Positions 15,690 through 24,847 of a DNA stretch of 64,000 nucleotides are shown in pieces. Position numbers and translations under genes: made by a program. The stretch is from positions 186,001-250,000 of the forward strand of contig NZ_JAGEKP010000005.1 of NCBI RefSeq assembly GCF_017565305.1. Direction: 5' to 3'. The notes below the pieces were generated by a model. That model ran no database searches and was not told the DNA's origin. It saw nothing but the letters and a program-made list of their open reading frames with translations. The number at the start of each line of letters is the position of its first letter. Positions within the stretch are counted from its first letter, which is position 1. Source of the DNA: Leifsonia sp. TF02-11. GTDB lineage: Bacteria > Actinomycetota > Actinomycetes > Actinomycetales > Microbacteriaceae.

Positions 15690-17537
15690 ATGTCCGTCGC
15701 ACACGTTCTGATCACAGCTCCAACCGGCGCCGACGCCAGCGGCAGTCCGGCCCGCACAGAAAGGCTCCGCGTGGACCTGCCCCTGCTCGCTGAAGGCTCA
15801 GCAGTACCGACTTCAGCTGCCCCGGCCCCAGCAGCCCCGTCGACCGCGGCGACGACCGCGCGTCCGACCCCGTCCACCGCGGACCCCCTCTGGTGGCGGA
15901 GTGCGGTCATCTACCAGATCTACCCGCGGAGCTTCGCCGACGCGAACGGCGACGGGATCGGCGACCTGGCCGGCGTGCGCCGGCACCTGGGGTACCTCAA
16001 GGACCTGGGCGTCGACGCCATCTGGTTCACGCCCTGGTACCTGTCTCCGCTCGCCGACGGCGGCTACGACGTCGCCGACTACCGCACGATCGATCCCGCG
16101 TTCGGAACACTCGAGGAGGCGGAGGCCCTCATCGCCGAAGCCCTGGAGCTCGGCATCCGCACCATCATCGACATCGTCCCCAACCACGTCTCGGACCGTC
16201 ACCGCTGGTTCCAGGCGGCCCTGGCCGCCGGTCCCGGTTCCCCCGAGCGCGAGCGCTTCTGGTTCCGACCGGGCCGCGGCATCGACGGAGCCGAGATGCC
16301 GAACCACTGGGTCTCCAACTTCTCGGGCGACACCTGGACGCGCACGGTCGACCCCGACGGGACTCCGGGGGAGTGGTACCTCCACCTGTTCACCCCGGAG
16401 CAGCCGGATCTCAACTGGAACCACCCCGACGTCCTCCGCGAGCACGAGGAGATCCTGCGCTTCTGGTTCGATCGCGGCGTCGGCGGAGTGCGGATCGACT
16501 CCGCGGCCCTGCTGGTCAAAGACCCTGAGCTGCCGGAGGTGCCGGAGCACCCGGCGCCCGGCGAGCACCCCAACACCGACAGGGATCAGCTGCACGACAT
16601 CTACCGCGACTGGCGGGCCATCGCCGACTCCTACCCGGGGACGCGCGTGCTGGTCGGCGAGATCTGGCTCCCCGACATCGAGCGGTTCGCCAAGTACCTG
16701 CGCCGCGATGAGCTGCACACGGCTTTCAACTTCGACTTCCTGGCTCGGCCGTGGGACGCGGACGAACTGCGGGCGTCGATCGACTCGACGCTGGCCGCAC
16801 ACGCTCCCGTCGAGGCGCCATCGACCTGGCTGCTGTCGAACCACGACGTCACGCGGCCCGTCACCCGGCTGGGACGCACCGACTCGTCCTTCGCCTTCGC
16901 GAAGAAGCGCGTCGGCACACCCACCGACCTCGTGGTCGGAACGCGTCGCGCCCGCGCCGCGGCCCTCCTGGTCGCCGCCCTGCCCGGTTCGCTCTACATC
17001 TACCAGGGCGACGAACTCGGGCTCCCGGAGGTCGAGGACATCCCGGCCGACCGGCTGGAGGATCCGATGCACTTCCGCTCCGGCGGTGTCGACCCCGGCC
17101 GCGACGGCTGCCGGGTCCCGCTCCCGTGGAGCGGCGACCGCGCGCCGTTCGGCTTCAGCCCGGCAGACTCGGCGGCCGAGCCCTGGCTGCCGCAGCCGGC
17201 GTCGTGGAGCGCGCTGACCGTCGAGGCGCAGCGCCGCGACCCGGACTCGATGCTCTCGCTGTACACGAAGGCACTCCGGCTCCGCCGCGAGGAGGCCGGC
17301 CTCGGCGACGGAGACTTCGCCTGGCTTCCGAGCGGGGACGGCGTGCTCGCCTTCACGCGCGGCGACCGCTTCGTCAACGTCACCAACCTGTCGGGCGCGG
17401 CCGTGCCGCTCCCGCCCCACGAGAGCGTCCTCCTCAGCAGCGCCCCGCTGCAGGACGGACTTCTTCCCACCGACTCCACGGCATGGCTCCGAACACAGCA
17501 CGCCTCGCCGGAGAACCGCGTCCGATCGACCCGATGA
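15690..17537 (+). CDS. GH13 alpha-glucosidase
   Basis: A 615-aa enzyme (residues about 66-600 form the GH13 barrel and C domain) of the oligo-1,6-/alpha-glucosidase type. Catalytic residues are visible: nucleophile Asp270 in GGVRIDSA, acid/base Glu324 in VGEIW, and transition-state Asp386 in SNHDVTR; DIVPNHVS and YQIYPRSF are further family motifs. It hydrolyses imported malto- or isomalto-oligosaccharides to glucose in the cytoplasm, fitting the ABC importer behind it. The first 65 residues are Ala/Pro/Thr-rich and unlike the family; a GTG at 15771 preceded by AAAGG is an alternative start, but the predicted mRNA start fits ATG 15690. Confidence 0.9.
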   Translation: MSVAHVLITAPTGADASGSPARTERLRVDLPLLAEGSAVPTSAAPAPAAPSTAATTARPTPSTADPLWWRSAVIYQIYPRSFADANGDGIGDLAGVRRHLGYLKDLGVDAIWFTPWYLSPLADGGYDVADYRTIDPAFGTLEEAEALIAEALELGIRTIIDIVPNHVSDRHRWFQAALAAGPGSPERERFWFRPGRGIDGAEMPNHWVSNFSGDTWTRTVDPDGTPGEWYLHLFTPEQPDLNWNHPDVLREHEEILRFWFDRGVGGVRIDSAALLVKDPELPEVPEHPAPGEHPNTDRDQLHDIYRDWRAIADSYPGTRVLVGEIWLPDIERFAKYLRRDELHTAFNFDFLARPWDADELRASIDSTLAAHAPVEAPSTWLLSNHDVTRPVTRLGRTDSSFAFAKKRVGTPTDLVVGTRRARAAALLVAALPGSLYIYQGDELGLPEVEDIPADRLEDPMHFRSGGVDPGRDGCRVPLPWSGDRAPFGFSPADSAAEPWLPQPASWSALTVEAQRRDPDSMLSLYTKALRLRREEAGLGDGDFAWLPSGDGVLAFTRGDRFVNVTNLSGAAVPLPPHESVLLSSAPLQDGLLPTDSTAWLRTQHASPENRVRSTR

Positions 17538-17580
17538 CGCACCCGACTGCACCACACCGCACACCGAAAGGAACCAGACA

Positions 17581-18984
17581 ATGAAGTCCGTGAAACCACG
17601 ACGACTCGGCAGCAAGGTCGTCGCGATCGGTCTCGTGACCGCCGCGAGCGTCGCCATGCTGAGCGCCTGCTCGTCCGATGGCGGCAGCAGCAACGGCCAG
17701 GTGAACCTCGTCGTCGCGCCGGTCCTGCCCGGCGCCACCGAAGACGCCCTCAAGACGCTCGCGACGCGCGTCAAGGAGTTCGAGAAGAAGAACCCCGACA
17801 TCCACGTCAAGGCCATCGAGTACCAGTGGACGGCGAGCACCTTCGCCGCCGAGCTCGCGGGCGGAACTCTGCCCGACGTGTTCAACGTGCCGTTCACCGA
17901 CTCGAAGACGCTGGCGAACAACGGGCAGCTCGCCGACATCACCACGCCGTTCAAGCAGACCTCCACGGCCGACAAGTGGAACAAGAACGTGCTGAACGTT
18001 GCCACCGGCGACAACGGCAAGGTCTACGGCATCCCGTGGGGACCGTACGCGATGGCGCTCTCGTACAACCGCGACATCTTCAAGCAGGCCGGCCTCGACC
18101 CCGACAAGCCGCCGACGACCCTCGATGAGATCCAGGCCGACGCGAAGACCATCTCCGAGAAGGTCCCCGGCGTCGCCGGCTACATGCAGATGACGAAGGA
18201 CGGCACGGGAGGCTGGAACCTCGCGACGAGCACCTACGGTCTCGGCGGCCGGCTGGAGTCCACCGGTTCCGACGGCAAGGTGACCGTGAAGACCGACAAC
18301 GACCAGACCAAGCAGGCGCTCGCGTGGCTCAAGAAGCTGCGCTGGGACGACAACTCCATGGGCAGCAACTTCCTGTGGGACTGGAGCGGCATCAACCAGG
18401 GCTTCGCCTCCGGCAAGATCGCGATGTACATGAGTGGGTCCGACGTCATCGGCTCGCTGATGCAGGCGAACGGCTTCGACCCCTCCAAGTACGGAGTGAC
18501 CACCTACCCGATCGACACCTCGAACAGCAAGGCCGGCATCCTCTCCGGCGGCAACGTCGATGTGGTCAACGTGAAGGACACCCCGGAGCAGATCGCCGCG
18601 GCGGTCAAGTGGATCGACTTCTACCGCACGCAGCCGCAGGTCAACGAGAGCGACGCGGTCACCCTGGCCAAGTCGAACAAGGCAGGCAACCAGGCCGTCA
18701 ACGCCCCCACCCTTCCACTGTTCGACAAGGCGACCTGGCAGCAGTACCAGACCTGGATCAAGCCGTACGCGAACATCCCGGCCGACAACATCAAGCCGTT
18801 CAACGACGGGATCTTCAGCCAGACGATCGTCCCGGAGCCGCCGGCGCACTCGCAAGACCTGTACGCAGCGCTCGACGCCGTCGTGCAGGCGGTGCTGACC
18901 GACAAGAACGCCGACGTCGACACTCTCCTCAAGGGAGTCGACACGAAGATCCAGGCGATCATCGACGCCGACGCCAAGAAGTAG
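17581..18984 (+). CDS. sugar ABC transporter substrate-binding lipoprotein
   Basis: A 467-aa family-1 extracellular solute-binding protein. A lipoprotein signal peptide ends in LSAC, with the lipidated cysteine at residue 30. Hinged lobes follow, with typical motifs (LAGGTLPDVFNV, VYGIPWGPYAMALSYNRD, FASGKIAMYMSGSD). It captures an alpha-glucoside or oligosaccharide outside the membrane and delivers it to the two permeases encoded behind it. AAAGGAA precedes the ATG by 8 nt. It lies 43 nt downstream of the alpha-glucosidase gene, so a single operon is likely. Confidence 0.92.
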   Translation: MKSVKPRRLGSKVVAIGLVTAASVAMLSACSSDGGSSNGQVNLVVAPVLPGATEDALKTLATRVKEFEKKNPDIHVKAIEYQWTASTFAAELAGGTLPDVFNVPFTDSKTLANNGQLADITTPFKQTSTADKWNKNVLNVATGDNGKVYGIPWGPYAMALSYNRDIFKQAGLDPDKPPTTLDEIQADAKTISEKVPGVAGYMQMTKDGTGGWNLATSTYGLGGRLESTGSDGKVTVKTDNDQTKQALAWLKKLRWDDNSMGSNFLWDWSGINQGFASGKIAMYMSGSDVIGSLMQANGFDPSKYGVTTYPIDTSNSKAGILSGGNVDVVNVKDTPEQIAAAVKWIDFYRTQPQVNESDAVTLAKSNKAGNQAVNAPTLPLFDKATWQQYQTWIKPYANIPADNIKPFNDGIFSQTIVPEPPAHSQDLYAALDAVVQAVLTDKNADVDTLLKGVDTKIQAIIDADAKK

Positions 18985-19000
18985 CAGAGAGCACCCCCGC

Positions 19001-19046
19001 GGCCGTCGGGCCGCCGGCGCCCTGAGCGCACGGCGGCCCGGCGGCC
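19001..19046 (+). promoter_or_regulatory. strong intercistronic stem-loop between binding protein and permease
   Basis: 16-nt GC-only arms (19001-19016 and 19031-19046, one mismatch) surround a 14-nt loop, right after the binding-protein stop. In E. coli a comparable element between malE and malF raises the binding-protein:permease ratio by stabilising the upstream mRNA; the same role is inferred here. Confidence 0.7.
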
Positions 19047-19069
19047 TCGGCCCACGGAAAGCCATCGAC

Positions 19070-20020
19070 ATGACGACATCCACCGACCTGCGCGCCGCAC
19101 CCGCTCGAGAGCGCCAGAAGCGCCGGCACAACCCCATCACCTGGGTTCAGCGCGGCGGGCTCACCACCCTGCTGTTCCTCCTCCCGCTCCTGATCATCTT
19201 CGGGGTCTTCTCGTGGTCGCCGATCGTGCAGGCGGTCGTCATGAGCTTCCAGAAGACCAACCTTGTCACGCCGCCGACCTTCGTCGGCTGGGACAACTTC
19301 GTGGCGGTGTTCAATGATCCGCTGTTCTGGATCGCCGTGCGCAACACCGCCTACTTCGCCTTCCTCGCCGTCCTCATCGGGTATCCCGTCCCGCTGATCG
19401 TGGCCGTGCTGATGAGCGAGGTGCGGCGGTTCAAGGGGCTGTTCAGCGTCCTCGCCTACCTGCCCGTCGTCATCCTGCCCGTCGTCTCGGTGCTGTTGTG
19501 GAAGATCTTCTACGACGCGAGCCCGACCGGGGTGTTCAACACGATCCTGGGCTGGTTCCACATCCCGCCGCAGCCCTGGATCCAGGACGCGACGACGGCC
19601 ATGCCGTCCCTCGTCCTGCAGGCGACCTGGGCGGGAGCGGGCGGAACGATCATCATCTACCTCGCGGCGATGACCTCCGTCGCCCCCGAGCTCTACGACG
19701 CGGCCGAGGTCGACGGCGCCTCCCTCTGGGGCAAGATCTGGCACGTCACGCTCCCGCAGCTGCGCGGGATCCTCTTCATCACGTTCATCCTGCAGATCAT
19801 CGCGACGGCTCAGGTGTTCCTGCAGCCCTACCTCTTCACCGGCGGCGGCCCGGCGAACTCGACCACGACGATCCTGCTCCTGATCTACCAGTACGCCTTC
19901 ACGAACAGTCTCGGCGGGGCCTACGGCCAGGCGACGGCGCTGAGCCTGATGCTCGCGATCTTCCTCGCTGTGCTCTCGATCGTCTACTTCCGACTCACCG
20001 CACGATGGAGCGACAATTGA
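19070..20020 (+). CDS. sugar ABC transporter permease, MalF-like
   Basis: A 316-aa inner-membrane permease with six hydrophobic segments. The EAA loop that docks the ATPase reads AAEVDGASLWGKIWHVTLPQ (about 210-229). The start RQKRRHNPITWVQRGG is a short basic cytoplasmic tail. It pairs with the next permease to form the import channel. Its stop lies inside the start of the second permease gene. No ATP-binding subunit is encoded nearby; actinobacteria commonly share one MsiK-type ATPase among sugar importers. Confidence 0.92.
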   Translation: MTTSTDLRAAPARERQKRRHNPITWVQRGGLTTLLFLLPLLIIFGVFSWSPIVQAVVMSFQKTNLVTPPTFVGWDNFVAVFNDPLFWIAVRNTAYFAFLAVLIGYPVPLIVAVLMSEVRRFKGLFSVLAYLPVVILPVVSVLLWKIFYDASPTGVFNTILGWFHIPPQPWIQDATTAMPSLVLQATWAGAGGTIIIYLAAMTSVAPELYDAAEVDGASLWGKIWHVTLPQLRGILFITFILQIIATAQVFLQPYLFTGGGPANSTTTILLLIYQYAFTNSLGGAYGQATALSLMLAIFLAVLSIVYFRLTARWSDN

Positions 20021-20994
20021 CCACCACAGTCCCGGCCCAAGAAGTCCAAGTCTCCGAGCCGCTGCCCGATGCGGGGGTGCCGGGCCGGCGACCGCGTCGT
20101 CGGCGCAGCGTGGAGGCCGAGGACCGGCACATCCTCTCGGCCGCCGACTGGCGCCGCCCGCGGATCCGGATCACGACGAACGCCCTCCACATCATCCTGC
20201 TGATCCTGCTGGTGCTGGTCGGCCTCTTCCCGCTGCTCTGGCTGTTCAAGTCGGGCGTCACGCCGACCCAGGACACGCTCACGAACCCGCTCGCGCTGTT
20301 CCCGCACGGGATCGCGTGGGACAACGTCGTCAAGGCGTGGAACGACGTCCACATCGGCGACTTCTTCTTCAACACGATCGCGATGGCCGCCGGCGAGTGG
20401 GCGGTGCAGCTGATCGTCGCCACCACCGCCGGCTTCGCGCTGTCGGTGCTCCGCCCGAAGTACGGCCGGTACCTCGCCGGCCTGGTGCTCGCGACACTGT
20501 TCGTTCCCGCGGTCGTGCTGCTGGTGCCGCTCTACCTGACGATCCTGCACCCTCCGCTGATCGGGCACTCCCTGATCAACACGTTCTGGGCCGTCTGGCT
20601 GCCTGCCGGCGCGAGCGCCTTCAACGTGCTGCTGGTGATGCGGTTCTTCGACAGCCTCCCGCGCGAGATCTTCGAGGCGGCGCGAACCGACGGGGCCGGG
20701 ACCTTCCGGCTGTTCTGGTCGATCGTGCTCCCGATGTCGAAGCCGATCCTCGGCGTGGTCTCGGTGTTCGCGATCAACGCGGCCTGGGCCGACTTCCTGT
20801 GGCCCAACCTGGTGCTGGCCGACATCCACATCCAACCGCTGTCGGTGCGGCTGCCGCAGATCCAGTCGAGCACGGACCTCGGCGTGTATCTGGCCGCACT
20901 GAGCATCGCGACGCTGATCCCGGTGGTGATCTTCCTGGTCTTCCAGCGGACGTTCCTGCGTGGCGGGGGATTGGGCGGAGCGGTCAAGGGCTGA
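20005..20994 (+). CDS. sugar ABC transporter permease, MalG-like
   Basis: A 329-aa permease. A 50-residue basic N-terminal tail (GRRPRRRRSVEAED) precedes six transmembrane segments. The EAA loop is EAARTDGAGTFRLFWSIVLP (about 228-247). It forms the second half of the channel with the preceding permease. The start is either ATG 20005 or TTG 20017; the TTG has GGAG six bases upstream and would overlap the previous stop as TTGA, so it may be the real start. The 3' end lies in a 15-bp tandem repeat. Confidence 0.9.
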   Translation: MERQLTTTVPAQEVQVSEPLPDAGVPGRRPRRRRSVEAEDRHILSAADWRRPRIRITTNALHIILLILLVLVGLFPLLWLFKSGVTPTQDTLTNPLALFPHGIAWDNVVKAWNDVHIGDFFFNTIAMAAGEWAVQLIVATTAGFALSVLRPKYGRYLAGLVLATLFVPAVVLLVPLYLTILHPPLIGHSLINTFWAVWLPAGASAFNVLLVMRFFDSLPREIFEAARTDGAGTFRLFWSIVLPMSKPILGVVSVFAINAAWADFLWPNLVLADIHIQPLSVRLPQIQSSTDLGVYLAALSIATLIPVVIFLVFQRTFLRGGGLGGAVKG

Positions 20995-21016
20995 GCGGTC
21001 AAGGGCTGAGCGGTCA
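20978..21016. repeat. 15-bp tandem repeat across a stop codon
   Basis: Unit GAGCGGTCAAGGGCT occurs at 20978-20992 and 20993-21007, followed by a 9-bp partial copy (21008-21016). The first junction contains the permease stop codon, so the array repeats the end of the gene into the gap before lysE. Confidence 0.85.
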
Positions 21017-21019
21017 CGC

Positions 21020-21619
21020 TCACACCACCAGCATCACCGCGAGCACGAGCATCAGCACCGCGATGCCGGCGTCGAGCACGCGCCACGCGATGGGACGCGC
21101 GAAGACCGGCGCAGCCAGCCGTGCCCCGAAGCCGAGGAGGAGGAACCACAGCAGGCTCGCGGTCGCCGCGCCGGCGCCGAACACCCACCGCCCCGGGTCG
21201 CCGTGCGTCGCGGACAGCGAGCCGAGAAGCAGCACGGTGTCGAGGTAGACGTGCGGATTGAGCCAGGTGATCGCGAGACAGGTGCCGATCGCCGCGGCGA
21301 GCGACCCGCCGCCGGAGGTCGCCGCCGTGAGCGTGCTGGGTCGCACGGCCCGGATCGCGGCGAAGACGGCGTAGCCGACCAGGAAGGCGAATCCGGCCCA
21401 GCGCACGATCAGGAGTGCGAGCGGCGCGGCCTTCACGAGGGTGCCGATACCGGCCACTCCTGCCGCGATCAGCACGGCGTCGCTCGCGACGCAGATCGCG
21501 ACGACGGCGAGCACGTGCTCCCGGCGGAGCCCCTGGCGGAGCACAAAGGCGTTCTGCGCGCCGATGGCGACGATGAGAGCGGCGGCGGAGCCGAGGCCGG
21601 TGAGGAAGATCGCGAGCAC
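21020..21619 (-). CDS. lysE: LysE/ArgO-family basic amino acid exporter
   Basis: A 199-aa membrane protein with six hydrophobic helices. The LysE signature is near the start (GLGSAAALIVAIGAQNAFVLRQGL, about 8-31; first 20 shown elsewhere as GAQNAFVLRQG), and TWLNPHVYLDTVLLLGS lies mid-protein. It exports excess L-lysine or L-arginine in exchange for protons. It is divergent from a LysG/ArgP-like activator, the same pair known in Corynebacterium glutamicum. The GTG start lies exactly 6 nt from a TATCGT -10 box. Confidence 0.92.
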   Translation of the reverse strand: MLAIFLTGLGSAAALIVAIGAQNAFVLRQGLRREHVLAVVAICVASDAVLIAAGVAGIGTLVKAAPLALLIVRWAGFAFLVGYAVFAAIRAVRPSTLTAATSGGGSLAAAIGTCLAITWLNPHVYLDTVLLLGSLSATHGDPGRWVFGAGAATASLLWFLLLGFGARLAAPVFARPIAWRVLDAGIAVLMLVLAVMLVV

Positions 21620-21631
21620 TCTTCGACGATA
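21620..21631 (-). promoter_or_regulatory. leaderless-type -10 box for lysE
   Basis: On the minus strand TATCGT (21631-21626) plus 6 nt leads to the GTG at 21619. Confidence 0.55.
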
Positions 21632-21644
21632 GGGAACGGTTTGT

Positions 21645-21690
21645 GTTCAGTACAGCTCATGTTTCTTAAGAACCATTAGCATTGCTGAAC
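21645..21690. promoter_or_regulatory. candidate LysG binding region between lysE and lysG
   Basis: GTTCAG (21645-21650) and CTGAAC (21685-21690) are inverted, and the 10-bp palindrome TTCTTAAGAA (21663-21672) lies between them. A TAGCAT -10 (21677-21682) sits 8 nt before the lysG ATG. LysR-type activators bind such dyads in divergent promoters; the assignment is inferred. Confidence 0.5.
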
Positions 21691-22581
21691 ATGGAGGCTT
21701 CGAGCGATCAGCTGCGCACCCTCGCCGCCGTGGTGGAACACGGGACGTTCGACCGGGCAGCCGCCGCGCTGCACCTGACGCCGTCGGCGGTGAGCCAGCG
21801 CATCAAATCGCTGGAGGAGCTGAGCGGCCGGGTGCTCGTGCGGCGCAGCAAGCCGATCCAGGCGACGGCCGCGGGCGCCGTGCTCGTACGCCTCGCGCGG
21901 CAGGTCGCCCTGCTGGAGGCCGAAGCGGCGGCCGAACTGGAGGGCGACGACGGCGCGGGCGTCGCCGCGCCGACATCCATCCCGCTCGTCGTCAACGCCG
22001 ACTCTCTCGCGACGTGGGTGCTGCCGGCGCTGGCGACCCTTCCGGACTCGGTCTTCGACATCACTCTCGACGATCAGGAGCACACCATCGGCCGGCTGCG
22101 CGACGGGACGGCGATGGCGGCGATCGGCTCGGACCACGAACCGGTGCAGGGCTGCACGGTGTCGGCGCTCGGATTGATGCGCTACCGGCCGCTGGCGAGC
22201 CCGGCGTTCGTCCGGCGCTGGTGCGCGGACGGCTGGGACGCACGTGTCGCCGCCGTGGCGCCGATGCTCGTCTACGACCGCAAGGACGCCCTCCAGGACC
22301 GCTACCTCGACCGCTTCGCTCCCGGCGCGCGGCCGCCGCGCCAGTACGTGCCCGCGTCGACCGAGTTCCTCGGTGCCGCGGCGCTGGGGCTCGGCTGGGG
22401 CATGATCCCCGACCTCCAGGCGCGCCCGCTCCTCGACGACGGCCGGTTGGTCGTCCTCGACGAAGGCGGTGCGGTGGACGTGCCGCTCTACTGGCAGCAG
22501 TGGTCGCTGCAGTCGGCGGCGCTGGGCGCGGTCGCCGCCGCCATCGCGCGCGCCGCGGCCACAGCCCTCCGCCCCGCCTGA
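21691..22581 (+). CDS. lysG: LysR-family activator LysG/ArgP
   Basis: A 296-aa LysR-type regulator. Residues 4-63 form the winged HTH (QLRTLAAVVEHGTFDRAAAA and TPSAVSQRIKSLEE), followed by a linker helix and a two-lobed effector domain (about 95-290). The N-terminal GTFDRAAAALHLTPSAVSQR pattern is characteristic of the ArgP/LysG branch that activates lysE-type exporters in response to lysine, arginine or histidine. ATG 21691 is preferred over an in-frame TTG three codons earlier because it gives the family start MEASSDQLRTL. It is convergent with copB, separated by a large palindrome. Confidence 0.9.
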   Translation: MEASSDQLRTLAAVVEHGTFDRAAAALHLTPSAVSQRIKSLEELSGRVLVRRSKPIQATAAGAVLVRLARQVALLEAEAAAELEGDDGAGVAAPTSIPLVVNADSLATWVLPALATLPDSVFDITLDDQEHTIGRLRDGTAMAAIGSDHEPVQGCTVSALGLMRYRPLASPAFVRRWCADGWDARVAAVAPMLVYDRKDALQDRYLDRFAPGARPPRQYVPASTEFLGAAALGLGWGMIPDLQARPLLDDGRLVVLDEGGAVDVPLYWQQWSLQSAALGAVAAAIARAAATALRPA

Positions 22582-22610
22582 CCCGCACACCTCCATCCCG
22601 CGCGAGACGC

Positions 22611-22669
22611 CCGAGGGGCACGTTGTTGTCCCTTTCGCGCCGCGAAAGGGACAACAACGCGCCCCTCGG
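22611..22669. repeat. 59-bp near-perfect palindrome, dispersed family copy A
   Basis: 29-nt arms (22611-22639 and 22641-22669) are separated by one base, with one mismatch. The ends are CCGAGGGGC, then (A/G)CGTTGTTGTCCC, and the apex is CTTTCGCG. It lies between the convergent stops of lysG and copB. A near-identical palindrome is at 46218-46278 and shorter relatives at 40923-40956 and 45282-45293. The position suggests a bidirectional terminator or a REP-like element. Confidence 0.9.
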
Positions 22670-22675
22670 CGGTTC

Positions 22676-24847
22676 TCAGAGGGTCTCGGGGCGGAGGTCG
22701 AGGCGGCGCAGGAGCTGCGCGTTGAGGGCGACCACGATGGTCGAGAGCGACATCAGGATGGCTCCGACGGACATCGGCAGCACGAACCCGATCGGTGCGA
22801 GCACGCCGGCCGCCAGCGGCACCGACAGCAGGTTGTAGCCGGCCGCCCACCACAGGTTCTGCTTCATCTTGCGGTAGCTCGCCCGCGAGAGCCGGATGAC
22901 CGAGAGCACCGAGCGCGGGTCGTCGCTGGCCAGGATGACGCCGGCGGAGGCGATCGCCACGTCCGTTCCCGCACCGATCGCGATCCCGACGTTCGCGCGG
23001 GCGAGGGCGGGAGCGTCGTTGACGCCGTCGCCGACCATCGCGACCGTCCGGCCCTCCGACTGGAGCTCGGCGACGGACGCCGCCTTGTCCTCCGGGCGCA
23101 CGCCGGCGTAGAAGCGTTTGATCCCGAGCTGAGCCGCGACATCGGCGGCCACGGCCTCCGCGTCGCCGGTGATCATGACGACCTGGATGCCGAGGTGCTG
23201 GAGCGCGGAGACCGCCTGGCGGGATTCCTCGCGGACGTCGTCGGCGAGGCGGAGGGCTCCGACGGCCTTTCCGTCGACGAGCACGTGCAGGATGATGGCG
23301 CCCTCGGCACGCCAGGTGTCTGCAATCGCGCGCTCCGGCACGCCGTGCGACGCGAGGAGCCCGGGGCCGCCGACCTCCACCCGGTGTCCGTCGACGGTCG
23401 CGGCGACCCCGACGGCCGGAGACGACGTGAAGTCGGTGGCTGCGGGAACGGGAAGCGAGCGGGTGGCGGCGCTCGCGACGATCGCCCGAGCGAGGGGGTG
23501 CTCGGAGTCCGCCTCGGCCGCCGCTGCGAGCGCGAGGACGCGATCGTCGTCGCCGTCCGCGTCCACCGCGGTGACGGTGGGCTCACCCTTGGTGAGCGTC
23601 CCGGTCTTGTCGAACAGCACGGTGTCCACGGTGCGCATGGTCTCCAGCGCGAGCCGGTCCTTCACCAGGACGCCCCCGCGGGCGGCGCGCTCGGTCGCGA
23701 TCGAGACGACGAGCGGGATGGCGAGCCCGAGCGCATGCGGGCAGGCGATCACGAGCACGGTGATAGCGCGGACGACGGCGTCGTCCGGGTGACCGACGGC
23801 CGTCCAGACCACCGCGGTGACGGCGGCGGAGCCGAGCGCGAACCAGAACAGCCAGCCGGCCGCGCGGTCGGCGATCCGCTGCGCGCGGGACGACGAGTTC
23901 TGAGCGTCGGCCACCAGGCGACGGATCCCGGCGAGGGCGGTGTCGTCGCCCACGGCGGTCACCTGCACGCGCAGGGCGGAGTCGGTGGCGACGGTCCCCG
24001 CGACGACGGGGTCGCCGTCGGAGCGGCGCACCGGCCGCGACTCGCCGGTGATCATCGACTCGTCCACGTGCGCACTGCCGGAGACGACCCGTCCGTCGGC
24101 GGGGACACGACCGCCCGGCCGCACCAGGACGATGTCGCCGACCGCCAGCTCGGCGGGGGAGACCGTGACGGTGCCCTCGCCGTCCACTTTCTCCGCCTCG
24201 TCGGGCAGAAGCGCGGCGAGGGAGTCGAGGGCGGACGTGGTCTGTGCCAGCGACCGCATCTCGATCCAATGGCCGAGCAGCATGATGACGATCAGGAGGG
24301 CGAGCTCCCACCAGAAGTCGAGCTGGTGGTCGAGCAGGCCGAGGGTGGCGCCCCACGAGGCGACGAACGCCACGGTGATCGCCAGCGCGATCAGCAGCAT
24401 CATCCCGGGTTTGCGGGCGCGCAGCTCGGAGACGGCTCCGGTCAGGAACGGCCGGCCGCCCCACACGAACATCACCGTGCCGAGGACGGGGGAGACCCAC
24501 GTCAGCCACGCGGCATCCGGGAGCCGGTAGCCGAGGATCATCGCGAACATCGGGGAGAAGAGCACGACGGGGACCGCGACGACGAGCATGATCCAGAACA
24601 GCCGGCGGAAGGCGGCGACGTGGTCGCCGTGGCCGGCGTGCCCGCTGTGATCGTGGCCGCTGTGGCCTTCGCCGTGTGCGCTGTGGTCGTCGTGGTCGTG
24701 GTCGTGGCCGCTGTTGTCGTGCCGGGCGTGCGGATCGCCGTCGCCCCCGGCAGCGTGCATTCCGTCGTGCTCGTGCCCGGCAGCGGCTGCCCCGGCGGTT
24801 TCCACCTCGGTGCTCGACACCTCGCCGTGCTCCGTGTGCCCGGTCAT
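22676..24847 (-). CDS. CopB-type copper-exporting P1B ATPase (CPH motif)
   Basis: A 723-aa P-type ATPase. The first 75 residues are rich in His and Asp (HDHDHDDHSAHGEGHSGHDH) and probably bind metal in place of an HMA domain. The transmembrane metal-site motif is CPH (369-371), diagnostic of the CopB/P1B-3 group, which moves Cu(I)/Cu(II) or Ag(I). DKTGTLTKG carries the phosphorylated Asp; VMITGD and MVGDGVNDAPAL close the ATP and hinge regions. Its start overlaps the copA stop by ATGA, so both pumps are made together. Confidence 0.92.
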   Translation of the reverse strand: MTGHTEHGEVSSTEVETAGAAAAGHEHDGMHAAGGDGDPHARHDNSGHDHDHDDHSAHGEGHSGHDHSGHAGHGDHVAAFRRLFWIMLVVAVPVVLFSPMFAMILGYRLPDAAWLTWVSPVLGTVMFVWGGRPFLTGAVSELRARKPGMMLLIALAITVAFVASWGATLGLLDHQLDFWWELALLIVIMLLGHWIEMRSLAQTTSALDSLAALLPDEAEKVDGEGTVTVSPAELAVGDIVLVRPGGRVPADGRVVSGSAHVDESMITGESRPVRRSDGDPVVAGTVATDSALRVQVTAVGDDTALAGIRRLVADAQNSSSRAQRIADRAAGWLFWFALGSAAVTAVVWTAVGHPDDAVVRAITVLVIACPHALGLAIPLVVSIATERAARGGVLVKDRLALETMRTVDTVLFDKTGTLTKGEPTVTAVDADGDDDRVLALAAAAEADSEHPLARAIVASAATRSLPVPAATDFTSSPAVGVAATVDGHRVEVGGPGLLASHGVPERAIADTWRAEGAIILHVLVDGKAVGALRLADDVREESRQAVSALQHLGIQVVMITGDAEAVAADVAAQLGIKRFYAGVRPEDKAASVAELQSEGRTVAMVGDGVNDAPALARANVGIAIGAGTDVAIASAGVILASDDPRSVLSVIRLSRASYRKMKQNLWWAAGYNLLSVPLAAGVLAPIGFVLPMSVGAILMSLSTIVVALNAQLLRRLDLRPETL

